Origin: Acidimicrobiia bacterium
Lineage (GTDB): Bacteria > Actinomycetota > Acidimicrobiia > Acidimicrobiales > Ilumatobacteraceae
Assembly: GCA_030425785.1 (NCBI GenBank)
Contig: JAUHYJ010000200.1
Location: forward strand, 1-6,858
Direction of reading: 5' to 3'
DNA: 6,858 nucleotides
A program made the translations under genes and the position numbers. Below the pieces are notes generated by a model. The model saw only the letters and a program-made list of their open reading frames with translations, did not search any database and was not told where the DNA came from. Of this stretch, positions 1 through 5,959 are shown one piece after another (the stretch's first letter is position 1; each line of letters starts with the position of its first letter).

Positions 1-724
1 CCGTCGGCTGGAGCGCGTTGCGGGCGATGTGGTTGGTGAACACCTGGCGGGTCGTCAGGCCACGCATGAACGCCGTGCGCGCATAGTCGGAGTCGAGGGC
101 GTTGATCGTGCCGGCCCGGGTGATGCGGGCCAGGTAGCCGAAGTACACCATCAGGACGGCGATGACCGGCAGGAGCAGATGCTGCATCTGTGTCAGGATG
201 CCGGAGCCGTCGGGCGGGTTGGCCTGCACCTTGAAGAAGCCGAACGGCACCGCGAGGAACGCCAGGAGCAGGACGCCGGCGACGAACTCGGGGATCGACG
301 ACAGGGCGAGGCCCCCGTTGACGATGGTCCGGTCGATCCAGGTGTCCTTCTTGTAGGCGGCGACGAGGCCCCCGACCACCGAGAGCGGCACCACGATGAT
401 CAACGAGAACAGGACGAGCTTGGCGGAGTTGCCGAGCGCCGTCCAGACGATGTCCATGACCGGCTCACCGGCGGCAACCGAGAACGACTCGCCGAAGTCG
501 AGCGTGAACACCGACTTCGCGAGGTTGGCGAGCTGGGTCGGAACGGAATCGTTCAGTCCGAGCGACTCGGTGACCGACGCCAACCGCTCCGGCGACGCCG
601 TGCCGCCCGCGATCTTGCGGGCCGGGTCACCGGGTGCGATGTTCGGGATGAGGGTGACGATCACGAGCAGGATCGCGAGTGTCACGAGCGACAGCGCAAG
701 CCGTCTGATGATGAATCTGGCCAC
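1..724 (-). CDS. DppB-type ABC transporter permease, 3' end outside window
   Basis: Inner-membrane permease of a peptide/opine/nickel-type ABC importer; 241 residues are visible and the gene runs off the left edge. The start is a GTG (MARFIIRRLAL) preceded by a GGGGG tract five bases upstream, about 107 bases after the lipoprotein gene. The N terminus has the family layout: a short basic stretch, a first membrane segment at about residues 9-27, then a periplasmic part with APGDPA (30-35) and LDFGESF (75-81). Further membrane segments lie at about 103-124, 140-163 and 182-199. The cytoplasmic coupling (EAA) loop falls at about 211-238, with DYARTAFMRGL followed by HIARNAL, as in DppB/OppB. The family is usually 310-340 residues, so roughly the last quarter is missing. 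The partner DppC-type permease and ATPases are expected beyond the edge. Family assignment is firm; the substrate is unknown. Confidence 0.93.
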   Translation of the reverse strand, partial: MARFIIRRLALSLVTLAILLVIVTLIPNIAPGDPARKIAGGTASPERLASVTESLGLNDSVPTQLANLAKSVFTLDFGESFSVAAGEPVMDIVWTALGNSAKLVLFSLIIVVPLSVVGGLVAAYKKDTWIDRTIVNGGLALSSIPEFVAGVLLLAFLAVPFGFFKVQANPPDGSGILTQMQHLLLPVIAVLMVYFGYLARITRAGTINALDSDYARTAFMRGLTTRQVFTNHIARNALQPT

Positions 725-817
725 AGGGACCCCCAGATGTCGTGGCGGGCGGAGAAGGACAACGTAAAAGGGGTGGGGCCGAAGCACCACACATCGTCGA
801 CGTCAAGCGAGTAGCGG

Positions 818-833
818 GACGAACGAGTTCGTC
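818..833 (-). promoter_or_regulatory. Hairpin at the stop codon of the binding-protein gene
   Basis: A perfect inverted repeat, GACGAAC and its complement separated by two bases, overlaps the stop codon at 832-834. As RNA it would form about six pairs with a four-base loop. There is no T-run after it, so it does not look like a full terminator. Stem-loops between a binding-protein gene and its permease gene are known to stabilise the upstream message or lower downstream expression; that role here is inference. Confidence 0.3.
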
Positions 834-2601
834 AGGCCTTGCTCGTGTTCTGCAGTCGGAGGACGCCGAGCGCCGTCACCTGGACCCCCGACACGTTGGC
901 GCTGTGCGCCGCCAGGTAGTCGAAGAAGATCGGGTACACGGCGGGCGTGTCCTCGTGCAGGAGCGCCTGGATCGAGCTGATCGGAGCGCTCTTCGCGTCG
1001 GCAGTGGTCGCCGCCTGATAGTCGGCGAACAAGCCGTCGAACTCCTCGGAGTTGTAGTTCGACGAGTTCCAGTCGCCCCCGGTCGCCAGCGCACGTCCGA
1101 AGTAGATGTCGGGCGTCGGCCGGTGTCCGTAGTCGACGATGCCGATCTCGGCCGAAGCGCCGCACGGCGCGGTCGGCGAGCCGGTGTCGGGCTGAGCACC
1201 CCACTCGGCACCGGCGCACCAATACTCGCCGTAGAAGTCCGAGTTCGGGGTGACGCCGACGGTGGCGTTGATGCCGATCTCGCGCAGGTCCTGTTCGAGG
1301 ATCGCCGCCATGCGCGGGATCTCCTGCAGGTCGCCGACCTGGATGACGGCGTCGAAGCCGTCGGCGTAGCCGGCATCGCTGAGCAGCTGCTTGGCCATCT
1401 CGATGTCGCGGGGCCGCTGCTCCTGAGAGGCGTCGAACCCGTCGAAGGTCGGGTAGACCGGGTGGTCGTTCGCGATCTGCGCCTGGCCCTGGTACAGGGT
1501 GTCGACCATCAGCTGACGGTTGACGGCGAATCCGATCGCCTGACGCACACGCGGATCGGTGAACGGCCCGCCGTCGGGGATCTGGGTGTTGAACCAGATC
1601 TGACGGTGGTTGGCCGACGGCGGCTTGAGCACCGTGAAGTCCGGGTTGTCGAGCAGGTTGGCGCCGTCGGCGACCGCGAACTGCTGGATCAGGTCGATCT
1701 CGCCACCGGCCATCGCGGCGACCTGGGTGCCGCCCGAGTCGAAGCCCTGCAGGATCACCTCGTCGAGGTTGACCGCACCGCCCCACCAGTTCGGGTTCGG
1801 GACGAAGCTCGCCCGGAACGAGGTGGCGTCGAAGTCCTGGAGCATCCAGGCGCCGGTCCCGCTCGGACGCTCGTCGAGCGTCGTACCGTCGGTGTAGTCG
1901 GCCGGGGTGATGAGCGACTGGGTGTTGAAGATCGAGAGCAGCACCGGCAGGTTGCCGTTCGGGCCGTCGAGGTTGACGACCACGGTCAGGTCGTCGGGCG
2001 TCTCGGTCGAGCCTTCGGTCAGCCCCGGCACGATGCCGGCGACGACGGCGATGCGGTCGAGGGTCGCTGCGACGTCGGCGGAGGTGAACGGCGAGCCGTC
2101 CTGCCACGTGACGCCCTCGCGCAGCGTGAACGTCCACGCCGAGCCGTCGTCGTTCGGCGTCCACTCGGTGGCGAGGCCGGTGGCGCCGATGCCCTCGTCC
2201 TCCGCGAGGCCGACGAGGTACTCGAACGCCATCGCGCACACCGAGTACGTCCCGAGGTCGAGCATGTTGAGCGGGTCGAGACCCGAGTTGGCGTCGCCGG
2301 TCTGGATGCCGGCGGTCAGGATGCCACCGGCGCTCGGAGCGGCCGTGGTGCCGGGCGCCGAGTCGGGCTCGGTCGACGCGGTGTCGTCGCTGCCCTCGGT
2401 CGCGGGCGGTGCCGCATCGTCGTCATCGTCGCCCCCGCACGCGGCGAGGACGGCACCCATGGTCGGCACGGAGAGGCCGACGATCGTGCCCCGCCGCAAG
2501 AAGCTGCGACGGCTGAGGCGACCCTGCTGATACGCCTCCATCACGGAGCGCTGCATCGGGGCCGCATCGCGGCGCAGGCGGTCGAAGAGCTTCCAATTCA
2601 T
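832..2601 (-). CDS. ABC transporter family-5 substrate-binding lipoprotein (DppA/OppA-like)
   Basis: Extracytoplasmic solute-binding protein (SBP_bac_5), 589 residues, probably capturing peptides or a similar ligand for the permease encoded next. The N terminus has a long basic region, then a twin-arginine motif SRRSFLR (residues 30-36), a hydrophobic stretch and a lipobox LAAC (52-55). It should therefore be exported folded by Tat and lipid-anchored at C55. An acidic, Ala/Thr/Pro-rich linker covers about 58-92. The family signature around residues 146-177 is clear, with DDGSAWTFTLREGV, WQDGSPFT and ADV. C462 and C480, 18 residues apart, could form a disulfide. The start at 2601 is chosen because GGGGAGG lies just upstream. 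An in-frame ATG ten codons earlier has no ribosome site and would add an Arg/Pro-rich stretch. It opens its own transcription unit. The ligand cannot be read from sequence. Confidence 0.93.
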   Translation of the reverse strand: MNWKLFDRLRRDAAPMQRSVMEAYQQGRLSRRSFLRRGTIVGLSVPTMGAVLAACGGDDDDDAAPPATEGSDDTASTEPDSAPGTTAAPSAGGILTAGIQTGDANSGLDPLNMLDLGTYSVCAMAFEYLVGLAEDEGIGATGLATEWTPNDDGSAWTFTLREGVTWQDGSPFTSADVAATLDRIAVVAGIVPGLTEGSTETPDDLTVVVNLDGPNGNLPVLLSIFNTQSLITPADYTDGTTLDERPSGTGAWMLQDFDATSFRASFVPNPNWWGGAVNLDEVILQGFDSGGTQVAAMAGGEIDLIQQFAVADGANLLDNPDFTVLKPPSANHRQIWFNTQIPDGGPFTDPRVRQAIGFAVNRQLMVDTLYQGQAQIANDHPVYPTFDGFDASQEQRPRDIEMAKQLLSDAGYADGFDAVIQVGDLQEIPRMAAILEQDLREIGINATVGVTPNSDFYGEYWCAGAEWGAQPDTGSPTAPCGASAEIGIVDYGHRPTPDIYFGRALATGGDWNSSNYNSEEFDGLFADYQAATTADAKSAPISSIQALLHEDTPAVYPIFFDYLAAHSANVSGVQVTALGVLRLQNTSKA

Positions 2602-2612
2602 GTGTCCTCCCC
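2602..2612 (-). promoter_or_regulatory. Ribosome binding site deciding the lipoprotein start
   Basis: On the minus strand GGGGAGG is followed by ACAC and the ATG at 2601. The spacing is a little short, but the match to the 16S tail is strong. It favours this ATG over the one at 2631. Confidence 0.7.
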
Positions 2613-2664
2613 GTGGTTGACGTGCGCGCATGAGGTGTCACGGGGTCCCCAGCGCCTTCGTTCG

Positions 2665-2692
2665 ACCGTAGCAGTGATCGGAAGCGCTTCAA
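2665..2692 (-). promoter_or_regulatory. Predicted sigma-70-type promoter of the lipoprotein unit
   Basis: Minus-strand TTGAAG (2692-2687) and TACGGT (2670-2665) are separated by 16 bases, a reasonable match to the actinobacterial housekeeping consensus (TTGACn / TAnnnT). Transcription would start near 2658, giving a leader of about 55-60 bases before the ATG. The position is right: it lies directly behind the terminator of the preceding gene and ahead of the binding-protein gene. Confidence 0.5.
2681..2690 (-). promoter_or_regulatory. 10-bp palindrome over the -35 box, possible repressor operator
   Basis: GAAGCGCTTC is a perfect palindrome with a central CG and shares four bases with the predicted -35 hexamer. 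Operators of LacI/GalR-family repressors often have this shape (AAGCGCTT-like cores), so a bound dimer would block the promoter. No regulator gene is in the window, and a 10-bp palindrome can occur by chance. Confidence 0.35.
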
Positions 2693-2728
2693 AGAACGCC
2701 CGTCGGGAGCGGCCGCGAACGGGCGCTC
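2691..2728 (-). terminator. Predicted intrinsic terminator after the phosphatase gene
   Basis: About 11 bases past the phosphatase stop, GAGCGCCCG pairs with CGGGCGTTC (nine pairs, one G-U). The 17-base loop itself contains the palindrome GCGGCCGC. The stem is followed at once by TTT. The U-run is short, as is common in high-G+C actinobacteria. The TTT merges with the -35 box of the next promoter, so the two units meet with no spare sequence. Confidence 0.55.
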
Positions 2729-2739
2729 GGGACACTCAC

Positions 2740-3396
2740 TCAACCGCGCCGGCGGTCGATGCGGTCGGCGCCGGGATCGATGCCCGGCAGCTGAGCCTCG
2801 AAGGCACCGAGGTACTCGGTCGCGAGCTCGGTGACGATCGCTTCGACCTCGGACCAATTCTCGGCCCGCACACCGTCGGTGAGGTGTCGGTTGTATGGCT
2901 GCGCGAACGCGATGACGGTGTTGCCGGCGGCGCGCAGCTGATCGATGTTGTGGGGCGCATCGTCGATGTACGCGTCCGCCTCCACCTGGGGTTTCGCGCC
3001 GAGGAAGCACAGGTCGCGATACGGGATCTTGTGGATGTCGAGCCACGCCGCGGTGTCCGCGACCGCCTTCTCGTGGCCCCAGTGGACGTACAGCCGATGC
3101 GTGATGATCCGGATCCAGATCCCGGCGTCCGACAGCCGCCACAGGGCGTCGGCCGCTCCCTCGATCACCGGCATCGTGCGGAACATGTCGTGCTCCATCA
3201 CCGCGATGCGGTGGTAGTGCGAGTACTCGTCGGGGCCGAACCCCCACTCGTGGAAGTCCCAGCTGCGCTCCATCGGCAGGGTCTCGGGGTCGAGGCCCTT
3301 GATGCCGGCGTAGATCTCACGGAAGCGATGGGTGTGGTTGGCGACGACGCCGTCGAGATCGACGCCGAGGATGAACGTGCCGTCGCGCGACGCCAT
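2740..3396 (-). CDS. HAD-superfamily phosphatase, NT5C (5'(3')-deoxyribonucleotidase)-like
   Basis: A cytoplasmic HAD phosphatase of 218 residues. HAD motif I is VDLDGV with nucleophile D13 and acid/base D15. Motif II is IITHR (T99). Motif III Lys is K135 in FLGAKPQVEAD. Motif IV is YIDDAPHNI (D145, D146, Mg2+ binding). The cap lies at about residues 20-80 (HTHRFREIY, WDFHEW, HYHRIAVMEHDMF). This pattern fits the NT5C family, whose members remove phosphate from (deoxy)nucleoside monophosphates, though bacterial members have mostly untested substrates. The ATG at 3396 sits one base after the stop of the second permease, so translation is probably coupled. An upstream in-frame ATG at 3483 would overlap that permease and add an Arg/Ser-rich stretch, so I reject it. 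The hydrophilic tail ends in DRRRG. Its place as last gene of a Phn-type importer suggests it acts on the imported compound or a derivative; this is inference. Confidence 0.87.
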   Translation of the reverse strand: MASRDGTFILGVDLDGVVANHTHRFREIYAGIKGLDPETLPMERSWDFHEWGFGPDEYSHYHRIAVMEHDMFRTMPVIEGAADALWRLSDAGIWIRIITHRLYVHWGHEKAVADTAAWLDIHKIPYRDLCFLGAKPQVEADAYIDDAPHNIDQLRAAGNTVIAFAQPYNRHLTDGVRAENWSEVEAIVTELATEYLGAFEAQLPGIDPGADRIDRRRG

Positions 3397-3397
3397 G

Positions 3398-4300
3398 TCA
3401 GCGACTCGGCTCCTGGGCCAGCAGCGCCGCGCCCGGCGAGACGGCGAGCATCGGGTCGTCGGGCCCACCGACCTCGACGGCACGGCCGGCGACGATGCGC
3501 TTGCGGATCGCTCCCGACACGGTGTCGACCGCGATCGTGCCGAGGATCACGACCACCAGCGCCAGACCGGCCTGGTCGTACTCCTGGAACCGGATGGCGT
3601 CGACGAGGGCGCCGCCGATGCCGCCGGCGCCGACGATGCCGAGCACCGCCGACGCACGGATGTTGATCTCGAACCGGTAGAGCAGGAACGAGGTGAGCTC
3701 CGGGGCGACCTGCGGGACGACGCCCCAGCGCAACCGCTGGACCGACGAGGCTCCGACCGCGTCGGCGGCCTCGATCGGACCCTTCTGGACGTTCTCGATG
3801 ATCTCGTAGAACAGCTTGCCCAGGCTGCCGAGCGAGCCGACCCCGATGGCCAGCACGCCGGCCATCGGGCTGAGGCCGAAGACCGGCACGAACAACAGCG
3901 CGAGGATGACCTCCGGCACGGCGCGCAGGATGTTGAACACCTGGCGGGTGACCCACGCGATCGGCCGCCCGACGAGGTTCTCGGCCGCGAGGAAGCTGAG
4001 CGGGACCGCGAAGACCGCGGCGATGATCGTGCCGATCCACGCCATCGCGATCGAGTCCCACATCAACCCGATCATCCGGGTGCGTTCCTCGCTCGTCCAC
4101 GGGAACTCGTCGAACATCACGCCGAAGAGGTTCCACATGTCGGCGGGCGCGTCGAGCAGGCGGGACCACTTCAGGTCGACCGAGACGAGCGACCAGCCGA
4201 TGAGCACGACGAACACGGTGCTCAACACGAGCTTGAACGTGTCCCGTGGCTTCGACGGCAGCTGGATGCGTGCCGACGCGGAGTTGGTCGGGCTGCTCAC
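3398..4300 (-). CDS. phnE: Phosphonate-type ABC transporter permease, second PhnE copy
   Basis: Inner-membrane permease, 300 residues, of the PhnE family. The EAA coupling loop is at about 175-200 (GPIEAADAVGAS then WGVVPQVAPE). It is followed by the PhnE hallmark YRFEINIRASAVLG and GAGGIG (208-229). Membrane segments lie at about 22-40, 84-105, 124-142, 144-160 and 245-263. The GTG start at 4300 overlaps the stop of the first permease (GTGA), the same junction used one gene upstream. The reading frame stays open far upstream, but that part is a shadow of the first permease. A C-terminal extension of about 30 polar residues after the last segment (270-300) is longer than in the first copy. 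It presumably pairs with that copy as a heterodimer; the two are related but clearly diverged. The ligand could be a phosphonate, phosphite or another phosphorus compound. Confidence 0.93.
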   Translation of the reverse strand: MSSPTNSASARIQLPSKPRDTFKLVLSTVFVVLIGWSLVSVDLKWSRLLDAPADMWNLFGVMFDEFPWTSEERTRMIGLMWDSIAMAWIGTIIAAVFAVPLSFLAAENLVGRPIAWVTRQVFNILRAVPEVILALLFVPVFGLSPMAGVLAIGVGSLGSLGKLFYEIIENVQKGPIEAADAVGASSVQRLRWGVVPQVAPELTSFLLYRFEINIRASAVLGIVGAGGIGGALVDAIRFQEYDQAGLALVVVILGTIAVDTVSGAIRKRIVAGRAVEVGGPDDPMLAVSPGAALLAQEPSR

Positions 4301-5094
4301 ACCAACCGCCTCCGGATCCGGACCGACACCCACTCGACGATGAACACGACGAGGAAGAACATGAACACGAGGCCCCAGAGCTTGTCCCACTGGCCACGAT
4401 TGCGGAAGAAGTCGAGCCGGTTGCCGATGCCGCCGGCACCGACGAGCCCGAGCACCGCCGATGCCCGCAGGTTCAGCTCGAAGTCGTAGAGCGCGTACGA
4501 ACTGAACGCCGGCAGGATCTGCGGTACGACCGCGGTGCGCAGCATCTGGCTGTGCGACGCCCCCGCCGCGTCGGCAGCCTCGATCGGCCCCATGTCGATC
4601 CCGTCGAGCGTGTCGGCTGTGAGCTTGGTCATGACCGCCAGCGAGAAGAAGAACAGCGCGAGCAGACCGCTCAGCGCGCCGATGCCGACACCGAGCACGA
4701 ACAGACCCGCCCACAGCAGGTCCGGGATCGAGCGGATGACGTTGTTGATCGAGCGGAGGATCACCCGAGGTACGACGTACGGGTTGCCGACCTCGGTCGA
4801 CCAGAGCGCCAGGGGCAGCGACACGATCACCCCGCCCGTCGTACCGAGCACGGCCATCTGGAGCGTCTCGACGAACGCCTTGCGCGACCGCTCCGAGAAC
4901 ATCTCGCCCCAGCGGATGTTCCACAGTCCGTCGAGCACCGGGTTGGGCCGCTGGAGATCCTCGATGATCCCGCTGAACGAGAACCCGACCCGCCGCGCGG
5001 TGATCACGGTGAACACCACGACGAGGACCCACACTCCGATCGCGAAGAGCGACGGCTTCGGCTTGGGCGGCAGCTGCAGCCGCTCGTCGCTCAC
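4297..5094 (-). CDS. phnE: Phosphonate-type ABC transporter permease, first PhnE copy
   Basis: Inner-membrane permease, 265 residues. A first membrane segment at about 16-34 is followed by a periplasmic region of about 40 residues, then segments at about 77-98, 124-140, 142-157 and 240-257. The EAA loop is at 169-195 (GPIEAADAAGAS, then AVVPQILP), followed by YDFELNLRASAVLG and GAGGIG (203-224). That block is the strongest PhnE mark. The start is a GTG overlapping the TGA of the ATPase gene by four bases, and its own TGA overlaps the start of the second permease in the same way. Tandem phnE genes occur in many phosphonate and phosphite importers. The length is normal and no key part is missing. 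Confidence 0.93.
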   Translation of the reverse strand: MSDERLQLPPKPKPSLFAIGVWVLVVVFTVITARRVGFSFSGIIEDLQRPNPVLDGLWNIRWGEMFSERSRKAFVETLQMAVLGTTGGVIVSLPLALWSTEVGNPYVVPRVILRSINNVIRSIPDLLWAGLFVLGVGIGALSGLLALFFFSLAVMTKLTADTLDGIDMGPIEAADAAGASHSQMLRTAVVPQILPAFSSYALYDFELNLRASAVLGLVGAGGIGNRLDFFRNRGQWDKLWGLVFMFFLVVFIVEWVSVRIRRRLV

Positions 5095-5867
5095 AGAGCG
5101 GCCTGCTTTTCCATGGTGTCGTCCGCCGTCAGGCTGCGGCCGTAGATGTCCTCGAACACCTGGGCGTCACAGGCGCTGCCCGGCCCGTCGAACACCAGCT
5201 CGCCGGAACGCAGGCCGATGATGCGGTCGGCGTACGCCGTCGCGAGGTCGAGGAAGTGCAGGTTGACGATCGTGGTGATGCCGAGATCGCGGCTGATCTG
5301 CTGCAGGTACTTCATCACGACGTGGCTGGTGGGCGGATCGAGCGACGCGACCGGCTCGTCGGCGAGGATGATCTTCGGTTCCTGCGCGAGCGCGCGTGCG
5401 ATACCGACGCGCTGGCGCTGACCGCCCGACAGGTTGCTCGCCCGGACGTACGCGCGGTCGAGGATCTCGACCCGCTGGAGCGCCCTCGCGGCGATCTGGA
5501 TGTCGCGGTCGGGGTACCTGCCGATCAGGGTTCGCCACGTCGGCACCTGGTGCAGGCGACCCATCAGCACGTTGTTGATGACGCTCGTGCGGTCGACCAG
5601 GTTGAAGCCCTGGAAGATCATGCCGACTTCGGAGCGCAGTGCGCGGCGCTCCTTGCGCGACAAGTTGGGCACGTCGTGGCCGTTGACGTCGAGTTGGCCG
5701 CTCGTGAGCGGCACGAGGCCGTTGATCGCGCGGATCAACGTCGACTTGCCGGCACCCGAGAGCCCGACGATGACGACGAACTCGCCATCGCCGATCTCGA
5801 GATCGAGATCCTTCATGGCGGTCACGCCGCCGTCGTAGATGACGTTCGCCTGCTCGAATCGAATCAT
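5091..5867 (-). CDS. phnC: Phosphonate-type ABC transporter ATP-binding protein PhnC
   Basis: Cytoplasmic ATPase that powers the two permeases, 258 residues, a usual PhnC length. The nucleotide-binding set is complete: Walker A GLSGAGKST (35-43), Q-loop Q86 in IFQGFNL, signature LSGGQRQRV (146-154), Walker B IILADEP (166-172) with catalytic E171, D-loop SLDP (175-178) and H-loop H204. PhnC-specific features are GLSGAGKSTLIRAING, the insert around residues 104-118 (GRL...PTWRTL.GRYP) and AYADRIIGLRSGE. The H-loop region reads NLHFLDLA where typical PhnC has LHQVDLA, a mild change. It is the first gene of the operon, with ATG at 5867 and a GAGAGAG stretch upstream. The expected phnD is not next to it. 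Family assignment is strong; the exact substrate is open. Confidence 0.94.
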   Translation of the reverse strand: MIRFEQANVIYDGGVTAMKDLDLEIGDGEFVVIVGLSGAGKSTLIRAINGLVPLTSGQLDVNGHDVPNLSRKERRALRSEVGMIFQGFNLVDRTSVINNVLMGRLHQVPTWRTLIGRYPDRDIQIAARALQRVEILDRAYVRASNLSGGQRQRVGIARALAQEPKIILADEPVASLDPPTSHVVMKYLQQISRDLGITTIVNLHFLDLATAYADRIIGLRSGELVFDGPGSACDAQVFEDIYGRSLTADDTMEKQAAL

Positions 5868-5897
5868 GTGTGCTCTCTCATCGGGGGATCGTCCGAA

Positions 5898-5926
5898 ACG
5901 GTAGTACGCACGGCACCGACCGACCG
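5898..5926 (-). promoter_or_regulatory. Weak candidate promoter for the phnC operon
   Basis: In the 92-base gap between the kinase and phnC, TACCGT (5903-5898) or TACTAC (5906-5901) could serve as a -10 box about 30-40 bases before the phnC ATG. No good -35 box is seen; the expected place is filled by a GGTC-type tetranucleotide repeat. Expression may instead depend on an activator or on read-through from the kinase gene. Confidence 0.22.
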
Positions 5927-5928
5927 AC
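5915..5928. repeat. Short tetranucleotide tandem repeat (ACCG)
   Basis: ACCG is repeated three times plus AC, a perfect period-4 run of 14 bases, followed by the near-repeat unit TGACC. It sits in the phnC leader where a -35 element would be expected. It is short and may be chance in high-G+C DNA. Confidence 0.4.
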
Positions 5929-5939
5929 TGACCACCCGC

Positions 5940-5953
5940 CGCGCTGACGCGCG
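5940..5953 (-). terminator. Small GC hairpin just after the kinase stop
   Basis: CGCGC and GCGCG flank a four-base loop, six bases downstream of the kinase TGA. There is no T-run after it, so it may be only a weak or partial terminator, or chance. Confidence 0.25.
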
Positions 5954-5959
5954 AGCGAC

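Noticed and set aside
29..814. Plus-strand open frame of 261 codons at the left end
   Set aside because: It is antisense to the DppB-type permease, whose translation matches its family along its whole visible length. The plus-strand product is an Arg/Asp/Glu/His-rich shadow.
803..2239. Minus-strand 478-codon frame overlapping the lipoprotein gene in another phase
   Set aside because: Arg-rich out-of-frame reading of the lipoprotein gene; no domain and no start context.
832..2601. The family-5 lipoprotein as the missing binding protein of the Phn-type importer
   Set aside because: It belongs to a different binding-protein family, has its own promoter after a terminator, and is followed by its matching DppB-type permease.
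2602..2631. Lipoprotein start at the ATG at 2631
   Set aside because: No ribosome site precedes it and the added residues are shadow-like. The ATG at 2601 has a strong GGGGAGG upstream.
3397..3483. Longer phosphatase start at 3483
   Set aside because: It would overlap the end of the second permease and add an Arg/Ser-rich sequence. The ATG at 3396 lies one base after that permease's stop and directly before the HAD fold.
742..3666. A 974-codon open frame on the plus strand running opposite the lipoprotein, phosphatase and second permease genes
   Set aside because: Its product is a low-complexity mix of Arg, Val, Asp, Gly and Ala with no recognisable domain, as expected for the antisense of high-G+C coding DNA. 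The lipoprotein and phosphatase share one reading phase, which lets a single shadow frame stay open across both.
4301..5032. Upstream extension of the second permease frame to an earlier start
   Set aside because: The extension is an out-of-phase reading of the first permease gene. The true start is the GTG at 4300 overlapping the previous stop.
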